Shown: positions 26,514 to 36,171, counted from the first letter of the stretch. The stretch: DNA of 64,000 nt from Sandaracinaceae bacterium (GCA_020633195.1 JACKEC010000015.1:124001-188000), one strand, 5' to 3'. Numbers and translations are program-made. Notes: generated by a model not told the origin, from the letters alone.

Positions 26514-28308
26514 CTCGCCGCCGCCGCGCGACGACCACCAGCCCGGCGAGGACCAGCCACAGGCCCGTCGCGCCGCCACCGCTCGGGGAGACCGCGCAGC
26601 CCTCGGCGCCCAGGGGCCGCTCGGAGCCGCCGCCGCCGGTGCCGCCGTCGGGCTCCATCATGCCCATGCCGGTGCCGGCGTCCGGCTCGGGCATCGGCTC
26701 ACACATCGGATCGACGCCGTCGCAGTCGGCGTCGACGCCGTCTCCGCAGAGGTCGGTCGCGCCGGGGTGGACGCTCGCGTCCGCGTCGTCGCAGTCGACG
26801 TCTGCGGGGCTCCCGTCGCCGTCCTCGTCGACCGGGCCGACGACGGCGCGGGGGTGCACGAGGATCGAGAGCGTGACCTCCGGCCCGAACCACGTGACGC
26901 CCTCCTGCACGAGGCGGAACGTGTCGGTGATCGTCGTGTCCTCGGTCACCTCGGGCGCGGTGACCATGAAGGTGAAGCGCCCGACGCGGCCCGTGGAGTA
27001 GTCGCTGTGATCGGCCCCGCTCGCGCGGTGGTCGTTCATCCAGTTCTCGGCGTCGAAGAACGGGCTCGCGTGGTCCTGCGGCGCAGAAGTCCCGATGCGC
27101 GTGTTGTCGAGCGACCAGGTGGCGCGGCCGTCGTTGCGCATCTCCACCCATGCGACCTCGCGGTCACCCGAGGTCATCTCGGCGGGAACGCTCTGGCCCG
27201 AGTAGCTCGCGTCGTACGCGGGCCCCTCCGGGACGCCGCGGACCATGTCCATGTAGCGACCCCAGTCCCAGCCGGAGCCCGGGTCGGTGTGGGTCGCGCC
27301 CGGCGCCTCGGAGTGCCCGATGATGTGCGAGCGATCCATCGGGATGCCGTACTTGGTGCACAGGTGCCGCACGAGCGCGGCGCTCGAGCGGTACATCGCG
27401 TCGGTGTACCAGCGGCCCGGGTCGGCGACGTAGCCCTCGTGCTCGATCCCGATGGAGCGCGAGTTGTAGTTGCCGACGTGCCACGCCTTGTCGCGCTCGT
27501 GGACCATCTGGGTGATCTCGCCGTCCGAGGAGCGGATCACGTAGTGCGCGGAGACGTCCGCCGCCGGGTTCTGGAACCAGCTGATGGCGCCCGCGTAGGA
27601 GCCCTGCGTGGTGTGGATGATGATGTGGTCGATGGCCGCGGTGCGGCTCGAGTAGTTGGTCGAGCTCGCCGGCACCCAGCGCGCCATCGAGTACTCCGCG
27701 CCGCCGTAGGCCTGCGTGGCGCCGATGCCGTCGGGGAGGCGGACCGAGCCCGAGTGCAAGACGACGTGCGATCCATCGGCGCCGAGGCCCGACGCGCCGA
27801 CGCGCATCCAGCGGAAGACCTCGTCCGCGTAGCTCTGGCGCGCGCCCTCGTTCTCGAGGCCGGCGTAGTCCCCGAGGACCTCGACCCACGCGCCCGGATC
27901 GTCGGCCGCGGGCGCCTCGCCGCGGGCGTCCGCCATCGCGCGCAGGACCACCGCGGTCGCGAGGAGCGACACGGCCGGATCGTCGGCGAGGCGCTCGGCG
28001 TCGACGCCGAGCTCGGCCGCCGCGGTGCCCACCGGGTCGGACGCGAGCCACGGGCGGAGGCCGCCCACGCCGACCGGCGTCGGCATCCCGTGGTGATCGG
28101 CGTCGGCGCCGGCGTCGGGCAGCTGCCAGCGCGTCTCGGTGTACCCGACCGCGAGCGTGAGGGAGGCCGGCACCCCGTAGTGGAGCTCGCCCATCTCGGC
28201 GGCGTCCTGGAGCGTGTGCAGCTCCGCCACGGAGACCGCGGGGCCCTCCGAGGCGCAGCCGACGGAGAACAGAGAGAGGGTGAGACCGAGGGTGAGAGCG
28301 CGTCGCAT
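26497..28308 (-). CDS. N-acetylmuramoyl-L-alanine amidase with MopE motif and MYXO-CTERM
   Basis: A 603-aa exported enzyme predicted to cleave the peptidoglycan amide bond. It has a lipoprotein-type signal (LFSVGC), an N-terminal helical domain of about 190 residues, and an Amidase_2 domain (about 230-400) with the zinc ligands in IDHIIIHTTQG and GATHTDPGSGWDWGRY and the catalytic Glu region SIGIEHEGY. A beta-sandwich follows, then one MopE-type metal-binding repeat (DCDDADASVHPGATDLCGDG), and finally a MYXO-CTERM tail (GC, one helix, RRRR). The start at 28308 directly precedes the signal peptide; the 33 upstream in-frame codons are not signal-like. Confidence 0.92.
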   Translation of the reverse strand: MRRALTLGLTLSLFSVGCASEGPAVSVAELHTLQDAAEMGELHYGVPASLTLAVGYTETRWQLPDAGADADHHGMPTPVGVGGLRPWLASDPVGTAAAELGVDAERLADDPAVSLLATAVVLRAMADARGEAPAADDPGAWVEVLGDYAGLENEGARQSYADEVFRWMRVGASGLGADGSHVVLHSGSVRLPDGIGATQAYGGAEYSMARWVPASSTNYSSRTAAIDHIIIHTTQGSYAGAISWFQNPAADVSAHYVIRSSDGEITQMVHERDKAWHVGNYNSRSIGIEHEGYVADPGRWYTDAMYRSSAALVRHLCTKYGIPMDRSHIIGHSEAPGATHTDPGSGWDWGRYMDMVRGVPEGPAYDASYSGQSVPAEMTSGDREVAWVEMRNDGRATWSLDNTRIGTSAPQDHASPFFDAENWMNDHRASGADHSDYSTGRVGRFTFMVTAPEVTEDTTITDTFRLVQEGVTWFGPEVTLSILVHPRAVVGPVDEDGDGSPADVDCDDADASVHPGATDLCGDGVDADCDGVDPMCEPMPEPDAGTGMGMMEPDGGTGGGGSERPLGAEGCAVSPSGGGATGLWLVLAGLVVVARRRRVRSAA

Positions 28309-28579
28309 GCCGGGTGACAGCGCAAGGTCCGTGCCCTCGTGACGCCGGGATTCCAGGCCCTTCGAGGTGCAGCCGCGACATCGCACGGGAGCGTCAAGCT
28401 GGCGCACTCACCGCGAGTCCGTGGGCGATCCGGTGCGTGCGGGCCGTCTCGGGGCGACCAAGATCTGGACGCCTCCGATCGCGGAGCGAGGGGAGGGAGC
28501 CACGCGCGCTCCGCGACCCCAGCGGCGCCGCCTGCGGAGGCTCGGGGGAGACGGGAAACCGGCGCGCGTACCATCGGCC

Positions 28580-29068
28580 GTGCGCCACCCCCGTCGATCG
28601 CCCCTCTGGTTGCTCTCCCTCGCCTCGCTCTCGTTCTTGTCGGGGTGCCCCGACACGCGGCCTCGCAACCTACGCCAGGACGCGGGCTCGACCTTCGACG
28701 CGGGCCCGAGCTTCGACGCCGGCATGATCGAGGGCACCGACGCGGGCCCCGGCGAGCCGGGCACCGAGGGGCAGGTGCGGATCGTGGGCGGCGGCGCGAT
28801 CGGGCGCCTCGAGGTCTATCACGAGGGTCAGTGGGGGACGGTCTGCGACGACTCCTTCGACGAGCTCGACGCGACCGTCGCGTGCCGGCAGCTCGGCTTC
28901 GCCAGCGGCGTGCCGATCACCGCCGAGCCCGGAGTGGACCCGATCTGGATGGACGATCTCGAGTGCAGCGGGTCCGAGACCCGGCTCGTCGACTGCGTCT
29001 TCCCCGGCTTCGGAGTCCACAACTGCAGCCACTCCGAGGACACCGGAGTGGAGTGCGTCGCGGACTAG
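28580..29068 (+). CDS. SRCR-domain lipoprotein
   Basis: A 162-aa lipoprotein starting at a GTG, with signal LLSLASLSFLSGC and an Asp-Ala-Gly linker, followed by one complete scavenger receptor cysteine-rich domain. The signatures are VRIVGGGAIGRLEVYHEGQW, GTVCDDSFDE, ACRQLGF and IWMDDLECSG, and the six cysteines fit the group A pattern. SRCR domains are typical of animal secreted and cell-surface receptors and are uncommon in bacteria. The protein would be displayed on the envelope and may bind a ligand. Divergent from the amidase across 271 bp in which I see no further gene. Confidence 0.9.
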   Translation: MRHPRRSPLWLLSLASLSFLSGCPDTRPRNLRQDAGSTFDAGPSFDAGMIEGTDAGPGEPGTEGQVRIVGGGAIGRLEVYHEGQWGTVCDDSFDELDATVACRQLGFASGVPITAEPGVDPIWMDDLECSGSETRLVDCVFPGFGVHNCSHSEDTGVECVAD

Positions 29069-29072
29069 CCGG

Positions 29073-30194
29073 CTACGGGCTGGGGGTGCACTCGGCGGCG
29101 GGGGCGACGGTGAGGCCGTCGATCCACGCACGCAGCGTCGCGATGCCCGCCTCGTGGACCATCTCGGTGGCCACCGGCGGCATCTGGACGCCCGCCATGC
29201 GGGAGCTCGCGCGGTGGATCGCGACGCTGTTGGTCGAGTCGCCGGGCATGTAGCGGCAGAGCGCCGAGCCGAACGTGATCGAGCTGACGTTGTTGACGCC
29301 CGTGCGGTAGGTCGTCGTGTCCTCCACCGTCGCGCTCGCGCCGACCTCGAGCCGCATGTAGAACATCCGCAGCGCCGCGGCCGGATCGCCGCCCGGGCGG
29401 TGGCAGTAGCCGCAGTTCGTGTGGAGGTAGCCGAGCGCCGCGACGGCGGTCGCGTCTCCGGGCACCACGGCGTCCGAGCGCGAGAACGGGTTCGCGATGC
29501 GCCCCTCGTCGAGCAGCGTCTGGTAGTTCACGCCCGCGTCGTCGTGGTTGAGCTGGAAGGCGGTGAAGCCGTTGATCATGTCGTGCCCGTTCTGGCCGAT
29601 GTGGCAGCGCAGGCAGAGGGCCCCATCCGGGATGTCGTGGTCGGTGCCGAGCACGTTCTCGCGCACGGCGGGCGCCGCGTTCGTGACGTCGGTGACCGCG
29701 GTCCCCTCGGCGTTCCACGCGTAGACGCTCGGGGTCCACGAGGCGACGCCGACGCCCGCGCTGGTCTTCTCGAGGATGCGCGTCTCGAGGCGCATGCCGC
29801 CGAGGCTGAACGTCTTGTAGAGGCGCGTCCCGACCGGGTAGACCCAGTGGTCCGGATCGGCGGTGTCGATCTGCGTCCCCTCGGGCAGGTAGATCCAGCG
29901 CTCCTTGGTCGCGCCGTCGGCCCAGAGCTCGAAGCGCGGCGTGTACGCCCGGATGCCCGGCCCCACGATGGTGCACTCGGGGTCGATGTAGAGGTCCGGC
30001 GGCCCGTCGCAGGGAGCCCCCGCGTCCACGCCGGCGTCGTAGCCCGCGTCCTCGCCAGCGTCCGTGCCCGCGTCGGTCGGCGGCGGCCCCGCGTCCACCA
30101 TGGGGTCGTCGGGATCGCAGCCGAGGGACAGGGTTGCGATCACGGTGATGAGAACGACGGCGCGCAAGCGGACCTCCCAGACGGTGCCGGGCAT
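29073..30194 (-). CDS. Diheme cytochrome c-like lipoprotein
   Basis: A 373-aa lipoprotein (lipobox TLSLGC) with a long Asp-Ala-Gly linker, then a beta-rich domain (RAYTPRFELWADGATKERW). Two c-type heme attachment motifs occur in the C-terminal half: CLRCH at about residue 205 and CGYCH at about 280, followed by a Met-containing segment MAGVQMPPVATE. It is probably an envelope electron-transfer or oxidoreductase protein; the partner is unknown. The start is chosen at 30194; 30197 is an adjacent alternative ATG. Confidence 0.85.
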   Translation of the reverse strand: MPGTVWEVRLRAVVLITVIATLSLGCDPDDPMVDAGPPPTDAGTDAGEDAGYDAGVDAGAPCDGPPDLYIDPECTIVGPGIRAYTPRFELWADGATKERWIYLPEGTQIDTADPDHWVYPVGTRLYKTFSLGGMRLETRILEKTSAGVGVASWTPSVYAWNAEGTAVTDVTNAAPAVRENVLGTDHDIPDGALCLRCHIGQNGHDMINGFTAFQLNHDDAGVNYQTLLDEGRIANPFSRSDAVVPGDATAVAALGYLHTNCGYCHRPGGDPAAALRMFYMRLEVGASATVEDTTTYRTGVNNVSSITFGSALCRYMPGDSTNSVAIHRASSRMAGVQMPPVATEMVHEAGIATLRAWIDGLTVAPAAECTPSP

Positions 30195-30321
30195 CATAGA
30201 CCAACGAGCGTCGCCGACCAGTGACGAGCTGGCCGGAAGTGATCGGTAACCGCGCGACGCTGGCTCTGATTCATCGGGCCCTGCTAAGCTGCGGCGGCCT
30301 GCCTTCCCAACCGGGGGTTCC

Positions 30322-31125
30322 ATGATTCGGTCTTGCGCGGCCTTCGCGGTCGCGATCAGCTTGATGTCCGTCACCGTCGTCGCTCGGGCGCAGCAGCCGA
30401 GCGAGCAGCTGGACGAGGCGGCGCGCCTCACGTTCGAGTCCGCCCGCGAGGCCTTCGTGGCCGGCGAGTACGAGCGCGCGCTCGGGCTGTTCCGCCAGGC
30501 GTACAGCCTGAGCAACCGCCCCGGCCTCCTCTACAACATCGCGCAGACCCTCGACCGCCTCCGCCGAGACGCCGAGGCGCTCCAGGCGCTGCGCGAGTAC
30601 CTCACGGCGTACCCGGAGGCTCCGAACCGCACGGAGGTCGAGGCGCGGATCCGCGTGCTCGAGCAATCGGTCCAGGCGGACGAGCAGCGCCGCGTTCGAG
30701 AGCAGCGCGAGCGCGAGATCGCCGAGGAGCAGGCGCGGCGAGACGGTCAGCCGCCGCCGCCTCCACCCGATCAGGGCATCGGCATCCTGCACCCCGCGAT
30801 CTTCATCTCGGTCGGGGGCGTCGCGCTCGTCGGCGCGGGCCTCGCGATCTGGGCGGGGCTCGAGACGGGCTCGTTGAACGACGCCTACGAGGCGGACACG
30901 AACCCGGCCACGGTGGCGCAGTCCTACTCCGACGCGGAGAGCATGCAGACCCTCGCCAACATCTTCATCTTCACCTCCGCCGGCCTCGGGGTCGCGGCGG
31001 TCGTGTTCGCGATCCTCACGGACTGGAACGCCTTCGACGGCGGCTCGAGCTCCGCCTCCGCGGTGCGCCCCGCGCTCGCGGTCGACGGTAACGGCGCCCG
31101 CCTCGGGCTCGAGGGGAGCTTCTGA
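30322..31125 (+). CDS. Exported TPR protein with two C-terminal membrane helices
   Basis: A 267-aa protein with a signal peptide (ending VVARAQ), TPR-type helices of about 90 residues (FESAREAFVAGEYERALGLF, then PGLLYNIAQTLDRL), a charged coiled-coil segment, a Pro run and two hydrophobic helices (AIFISVGGVALVGAGLAIWA and FIFTSAGLGVAAVVFAILT). This layout is a common myxobacterial envelope family of unknown function. The stop overlaps the next start by 1 nt. Confidence 0.85.
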   Translation: MIRSCAAFAVAISLMSVTVVARAQQPSEQLDEAARLTFESAREAFVAGEYERALGLFRQAYSLSNRPGLLYNIAQTLDRLRRDAEALQALREYLTAYPEAPNRTEVEARIRVLEQSVQADEQRRVREQREREIAEEQARRDGQPPPPPPDQGIGILHPAIFISVGGVALVGAGLAIWAGLETGSLNDAYEADTNPATVAQSYSDAESMQTLANIFIFTSAGLGVAAVVFAILTDWNAFDGGSSSASAVRPALAVDGNGARLGLEGSF

Positions 31126-32216
31126 TGCGACTTGCTTCGATTCCCACGCTCGCCATCGCGCTCGCGCTCGGCGGGTGCTTCGTGGTCACGCCCGGCCACC
31201 GCGACGACGTGCTCAACAACACGGGCACCGACGCGGGCACGGACGGCGCGGTCCCCCCCGGGACCGACGCGGGCGTCGACGGCGGCGGCTCCACGAACCT
31301 CCTCGTCGACAGCTGCGGCGACTCGAGCGCGACCTACGAGATCCTCCGCGACTCGCGCTCGCCCTTCATCGTCGACACGACGAGCCTCGTGAACCGGGTC
31401 TCGACCTGCGGCACCGGCGCCTCTCCCGGCAACGACGGCTTCCTCGCCGTCGAGGTCACCGCGGGCGATCTGTGGCACTTCCACGTCATCCCGGATCCGG
31501 CCACGCCGGGTCAGGATCGCGACCCGTTCCTGTACCTCGTCCTCGCGTCCGGCTCCTCGTGCGACACCCGCGCGTGCCAGCACTCGTCGAACAGCTGCCT
31601 CGGCGGCGGCGACGAGCACTTCGCGTTCGTCGCGCCCGAGGACGGCATCTGGTACCTCGGCATCGACGACGCCAACCCGGGCGGGGGCGTCTACCAGATC
31701 GAGGCGATCCGGCTGCAGTGCGGTGACGGGATGAAGGTGCACGGCGAGGCCTGCGACGGCTCGGCGACGTGCAGCAGCTCCTGCCAGGAGATCTTGTCGG
31801 AGACCCGGCCCAACGAGGTCGAGGCCAACGACAACCCGATCGAGGCGAACTTCGTCGAGATCCCGTCGGCGACCAACGAGATCACCCTGAGCGGCAACAT
31901 CGGCGGCGGGACCTGCACCTACCCCGACGTCTTCGACTTCCGCATCGGGGACGACAACTCCGCGCTCACCGTCGACATCCTCAAGTCGGACGGGACGGTC
32001 TGCGACAACGCGAGCCTCACCCCGTTCAACATCATCCTGCGCAGCAGCGCTGGAGAGACCCGCGCCGGTCCGATGACGGACCCGGTCACCGGCTGCGCTC
32101 AGCTCCGCGTCACCGGCCTCTCGGCCGCGGCCTACTACGTCTACCTCGAGCACGACGCGCCGATCGAGGATCGCATCGTGCCCTACCAGGTTCGGCTCCG
32201 CGTCACCCCGCCCTGA
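31125..32216 (+). CDS. Cys-rich lipoprotein of unknown function
   Basis: A 363-aa lipoprotein (lipobox ALALGGC) with an Asp-Ala-Gly linker and two beta-sandwich-like segments separated by a Cys-rich hinge (LQCGDGMKVHGEACDGSATC). The sandwiches resemble bacterial pre-peptidase C-terminal domains, for example LWHFHVIPDPATP and DGIWYLGIDDANPGGGVYQI. No catalytic motif is seen. It is coupled by a 1-nt overlap to the TPR protein and is 23 nt upstream of the MopE-repeat protein, so these three form an operon. Confidence 0.82.
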   Translation: MRLASIPTLAIALALGGCFVVTPGHRDDVLNNTGTDAGTDGAVPPGTDAGVDGGGSTNLLVDSCGDSSATYEILRDSRSPFIVDTTSLVNRVSTCGTGASPGNDGFLAVEVTAGDLWHFHVIPDPATPGQDRDPFLYLVLASGSSCDTRACQHSSNSCLGGGDEHFAFVAPEDGIWYLGIDDANPGGGVYQIEAIRLQCGDGMKVHGEACDGSATCSSSCQEILSETRPNEVEANDNPIEANFVEIPSATNEITLSGNIGGGTCTYPDVFDFRIGDDNSALTVDILKSDGTVCDNASLTPFNIILRSSAGETRAGPMTDPVTGCAQLRVTGLSAAAYYVYLEHDAPIEDRIVPYQVRLRVTPP

Positions 32217-32239
32217 GCGGATCACGAAGGGAAGACCCC

Positions 32240-34606
32240 GTGTCGAATCGCCAGCTCATCGGATCGCTCGCGCTCGCGGTCGTGTTGCTCGCCCCCGGGG
32301 CCGTGGCGCACGCGTTCGAGCCGTTCGCCTTGCTCGTGCCCTGCCGCGCCACCGCCGTGAACTCGGTCGGGACCACGCGGCCGTGCATCACGTGCCACAA
32401 CAACCCCGACGGAGGCTCGGGCTGCGCCACGCCGCCCTGCTTCAACCCGTTCGGGATGGCGTTCAACGCCAACGGCAGGATGTGGGACGCGACCCTCGCG
32501 ATGGGGGACGCGGACGGCGACGGCTACACCAACGGGCAGGAGCTCGGGGATCCGATGGGCGTCTGGCGGCCCGGCGCGGCCACGCCCGGCACCTGCGGCT
32601 GCGCGACGCGCCCGGGCTTCCCGTCCTACACGCCGGGCGACACGGACGCGGACTCCGACGGGTTCTGCTGCATCGGTCGCGACACGAACCGCAACGGGAC
32701 GTGCCTCGACATGGGCGAGAACGACGGCGCGTTCGACTGCGACGAGATGAACGCGATGGCGAACTCGGGGGCCACCGAGATCTGCTCGAACGCGATCGAC
32801 AACGACTGTGACGGGGCGGCCACGCTCCTCGACTCGGACTGCGCGGCGGTCGTCGATCGCGACGGCGACGGGTACTGCCCGATGGGCCTCGACATGAACC
32901 GGGATCGGGACTGCATCGACGCGGGCGAGATGACCGGCGACGTCGACTGCGACGACGACCAGGTCACCGTGTCGCCGTCGGCCGGGGAGAACTGCCTCGA
33001 CGGGCTCGACAACGACTGCGACACGATGGTCGACGGGGCCGATCCCGACTGCACGAGCGACCGCGACTCGGACGGCGACGGGTACTGCCCGATCGGTCGC
33101 GACCTCAACGGCAACGGCAACTGCAACGACCCCGGCGAGATGACCGCGGGCTACGACTGCGACGACTCCTCGGCGACCGTGAACTCGGGCGCGATGGAGC
33201 TCTGCACCGACTTCCTCGACAACGACTGCGACGGCCTCGCGGACTTCCGCGACGACATCGACTGCGGCGCGTTCTTCGACGCCGACGGGGACGGGTACTG
33301 CCCGGCCGGCCGCGACGGCAACGGCAACGGGAGCTGCGTCGAGCCCGGTGAGGCCGACGAGCCCGGGGACTGCGACGACACCAACCCCGGCATCAACCCG
33401 GGCCTCACCGAGGCGTGCCTCGACACGGACGTGGACGAGGACTGCGACGGCCTCGTCAGCCTCGCCGACCCGGACTGCGCCGGCTACGTCGACAGCGACG
33501 GCGACACGTACTGCTTCGTCGGCGCCGACATGAACATGAACGGACGCTGCACCGACGAGGGCGAGCAGTCGGGGCGGGGTGACTGCGACGAGTCGACGGT
33601 CGACGTCCGGCCGACCGCGATCGAGATCTGCACCGACGGCATCGACAACGACTGCGACGGCTCGACCGACGGCGCCGAGCGCGGGACCTGTGACGCCTAC
33701 CGCGACATCGACGGCGACGGCTGGTGCTTCGCGGGCCAGGACCTGAACGACGACGGCTTCTGCGACGACGAGGGCGAGCAGGGCGACGTCGGCGAGTGGA
33801 CGGGCGACATGGACCCGTTCACGCCCGCCGGCTCGATCGGCACGGAGGGCTCCCCGGTGCGCTACCCCGGCGCGCCCGAGCACTGCCGCAACAACGTCGA
33901 CGAGGACCTCGACGGCCTCGTCGACGAGGCGGGGTACTGCCGCACCGACGTGGACGCGGACGGCGACGGGTACTGCCCCGTCGGCACCGACGTCAACGGC
34001 GACGGCGACTGCGAGGACGCGGGCGAGAACTCCGGCCTCGACTGCAACGACTCCGACGCGACGGTGAACACCGGCGAGGAGGAGCGCTGCCTCGAGCCAG
34101 TGGACGCCGACTGCGACGGCGAGTTCGGCACCGCGGACGAGGACTGCTTCCGCTACCTCGACCTCGACGGCGACGGGCTCTGCGGGACGGGCATCGACGA
34201 CAACTCGGACGGCGACTGCCTCGACGACGGAGAGCAGCGCTTCGGCAGCGACTGCGACGAGCGCGACACGATGGTCAACAGCCGCGCGCGCGAGGCGTGC
34301 GACGACGGCATCGACAACGACTGCGACGGCGCGATCGACTACGCGGACACGCAGTGCGAGTGCATGGACGACAGCGTCTGTGACGACGGCGACCCGTGCA
34401 CCCTCGACACGTGCGTGAGCCGGATGTGCACGAGCACGCCCGACAGCACGTGCGGCGATGGCGGCGTGATGCCGGACGGCGGCACGACCCAACCGCCGAG
34501 CGAGGGCTGCGGCTGCCACGCGGCGGGCACCACGCGACCGACGGGGGCGCTGCTCCTCCTCGGGCTCGTCGGGCTCGTCGGGCTCCGGCGCCGCCGGCGT
34601 CTCTGA
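32240..34606 (+). CDS. MopE-repeat, CxxCH-containing secreted protein with MYXO-CTERM
   Basis: A 788-aa exported protein starting at a GTG with GAAGG upstream. A signal peptide is followed by a region with a heme-type CITCH motif and a calcium-binding-like segment DADGDGYTNGQE, then at least eight repeats (32650-34340) of the kind DRDGDGYCP...DCDD...ICxDGIDNDCDG, the MopE copper-binding/metal-binding signature. The C-terminus is a MYXO-CTERM sorting tail (GCGCHAA, one helix, RRRRR). It is predicted to be exposed on the outer membrane or released after processing, and to bind many metal ions. Confidence 0.93.
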   Translation: MSNRQLIGSLALAVVLLAPGAVAHAFEPFALLVPCRATAVNSVGTTRPCITCHNNPDGGSGCATPPCFNPFGMAFNANGRMWDATLAMGDADGDGYTNGQELGDPMGVWRPGAATPGTCGCATRPGFPSYTPGDTDADSDGFCCIGRDTNRNGTCLDMGENDGAFDCDEMNAMANSGATEICSNAIDNDCDGAATLLDSDCAAVVDRDGDGYCPMGLDMNRDRDCIDAGEMTGDVDCDDDQVTVSPSAGENCLDGLDNDCDTMVDGADPDCTSDRDSDGDGYCPIGRDLNGNGNCNDPGEMTAGYDCDDSSATVNSGAMELCTDFLDNDCDGLADFRDDIDCGAFFDADGDGYCPAGRDGNGNGSCVEPGEADEPGDCDDTNPGINPGLTEACLDTDVDEDCDGLVSLADPDCAGYVDSDGDTYCFVGADMNMNGRCTDEGEQSGRGDCDESTVDVRPTAIEICTDGIDNDCDGSTDGAERGTCDAYRDIDGDGWCFAGQDLNDDGFCDDEGEQGDVGEWTGDMDPFTPAGSIGTEGSPVRYPGAPEHCRNNVDEDLDGLVDEAGYCRTDVDADGDGYCPVGTDVNGDGDCEDAGENSGLDCNDSDATVNTGEEERCLEPVDADCDGEFGTADEDCFRYLDLDGDGLCGTGIDDNSDGDCLDDGEQRFGSDCDERDTMVNSRAREACDDGIDNDCDGAIDYADTQCECMDDSVCDDGDPCTLDTCVSRMCTSTPDSTCGDGGVMPDGGTTQPPSEGCGCHAAGTTRPTGALLLLGLVGLVGLRRRRRL

Positions 34607-34617
34607 GGGAGGGAGCG

Positions 34618-35094
34618 ATGGCGCTCATCGAGTGTCCCGATTGCGGCCGCAAGGTCTCCGATCGGGCCAAGAACTGTCCCGACTGCGCGTGCCCGGTCTC
34701 CGACGTGATCGTCGAGCTCCGCGAGGCCGAGGCGCGCGCCGTGATCGTCGCGACGCGCGAGGCCACCGACCGGCTCGTCGACTGCGGCCGCTGCCACGGC
34801 CGCGGCTGGTTCCAGCTCCCGGACGGGCTCGTCGCGTGGTGCATCGTCTGCGAGCACACCGGTCGCACGCCGCTGTGCAAGGCGAGCAACGGCTTCTACT
34901 CGGTGGCGCCGTACGCCGTGGAGCGCTTCCTCGCGGGGGAGCTCCACGCCGAGACGTCGGGCGTCGTGTACTCGCTCGGTGCGTCCGAGCCCAAGGAGTT
35001 CGCCTTCGAGGAGGCCGCGGACCGCGTGTCGATCGACCCGGGGGATCCGGCGATCCCCTGGGTGATGAGCGTCGAGGAGAAGAAGCGGCTCTGA
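34618..35094 (+). CDS. Zinc-ribbon protein
   Basis: A 158-aa soluble protein. The N-terminus is a short zinc ribbon (CPDCGRKVSDRAKNCPDC), and a second Cys cluster (CGRCHGRGW...CIVCEHTG) resembles the DnaJ-type CxxCxGxG zinc module. It starts 12 nt after the MopE gene with GGGAG upstream, so it is probably in the same transcript. No enzyme motif is seen; a role in protein folding or metal handling is possible but unproven. Confidence 0.8.
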   Translation: MALIECPDCGRKVSDRAKNCPDCACPVSDVIVELREAEARAVIVATREATDRLVDCGRCHGRGWFQLPDGLVAWCIVCEHTGRTPLCKASNGFYSVAPYAVERFLAGELHAETSGVVYSLGASEPKEFAFEEAADRVSIDPGDPAIPWVMSVEEKKRL

Positions 35095-35102
35095 CGGGCT
35101 GG

Positions 35103-35429
35103 TCAGCGCCCGGCGCGGGCGCTGCTGGCCCCGTCGCCGTTGCTCGCGGGGCCCACGCAGACGCGGGCGTCCTCGCCGCGCGGGCAGCCCGGGCAGGTGC
35201 CGAGGCGCATGAGGCGGCAGTGCTCGCCGCTCCGGCAGTCCTCGTCCTCCTCGCAGGCGCGCTCGGTGGGTTCCCACCACCAGTGCGCCGCGCTCTGCGG
35301 CAAGCGGTCGCCGGGTCGCCACGTGACCTCCGCGCGCCGCGGGCCGTCGTCCCCTCCGCAGGCGCCGAGCGCGAGCGCGCCGACGCACAAGAGGGAAGCC
35401 ACGATCGTCCTGAGAGCTCCGTTCCGCAT
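35103..35429 (-). CDS. Small Cys-rich lipoprotein
   Basis: A 108-aa lipoprotein with signal ending VGALALGAC and a mature part containing five to six Cys (RACEEDEDCRSGEHC, GTCPGCP), probably disulfide-linked. Two adjacent ATGs occur at 35432 and 35429; the second has a better distance to the GGAGG. No family recognised. Convergent with the zinc-ribbon gene and divergent from the next lipoprotein. Confidence 0.75.
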   Translation of the reverse strand: MRNGALRTIVASLLCVGALALGACGGDDGPRRAEVTWRPGDRLPQSAAHWWWEPTERACEEDEDCRSGEHCRLMRLGTCPGCPRGEDARVCVGPASNGDGASSARAGR

Positions 35430-35590
35430 CATTCCTCCGGCCCGGTGGGCCACCGTTACACGAAATTGTCCGGACGGGAGGGTCTGCCGGCAAGAAATCC
35501 GTCGAGCGTGTCGATCGGTTGTGCTGGCCCGCCTTCGTCTGCCATACTGCCACGTGCTCGTTCCGGGGTGGGCGAGCGGCGGAGGCACGG

Positions 35591-36148
35591 ATGCGAACGA
35601 TGGTAAGGAACGTGATTCTGGCGGCGCTGGCGGGCGCGCTCATGATCGCCTGCGGCGCTGACGTGGGTGAGAGCGGCACGCGGCTCGTCATCGACGAGGC
35701 GCAGGTCACCTCGGAGACGCTGTACATGCTGCCGGACGTCTCGCAGGTGCCGTACACGCTCGCCGAGCTCAACGCGCAGGGCATCGATCCCACCGAGGCG
35801 ATCCCGGTCCGCGTCGAGGTCTTCGAGAACGTCGCCGTGGCGTGGTTCGCGCCCGACGGCGTCGCTCGCATCGGTGGCGACTGGATCATCGCGCTCTGGT
35901 CGGTCGAGCGCGTCGCGATCTCCGACGAGACCGCGCGCGGCGACGCGCCCGAGATCACCACCCCCGGCACCTACTACAACGGCGCCGACATCAACGTCGA
36001 GGCTCGCCCCAGCTACGACATCCAGCTCACGAACGTCCCGGAGCACGCGGGCGCGATCGCGATCGTCGACTTCCTCGATCGCCTCGGCACGGCCGCGGAG
36101 CTCGAGCTCTACGAAGAGCTGATCACGCACCACCCGGGCTGCGAGTGA
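35591..36148 (+). CDS. Lipoprotein of unknown function
   Basis: A 185-aa lipoprotein (lipobox GALMIAC) preceded by GGAGG at 35581-35585. The mature protein contains an alternating beta pattern and the segment TLAELNAQGIDPTEAIPVRV, with no cysteines apart from the lipobox and one near the C-terminus. No domain is recognised. A strong rho-independent terminator follows, so it is probably monocistronic. Confidence 0.82.
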   Translation: MRTMVRNVILAALAGALMIACGADVGESGTRLVIDEAQVTSETLYMLPDVSQVPYTLAELNAQGIDPTEAIPVRVEVFENVAVAWFAPDGVARIGGDWIIALWSVERVAISDETARGDAPEITTPGTYYNGADINVEARPSYDIQLTNVPEHAGAIAIVDFLDRLGTAAELELYEELITHHPGCE

Positions 36149-36171
36149 GCTGAGCCCTCGGGCTCTCAGTC

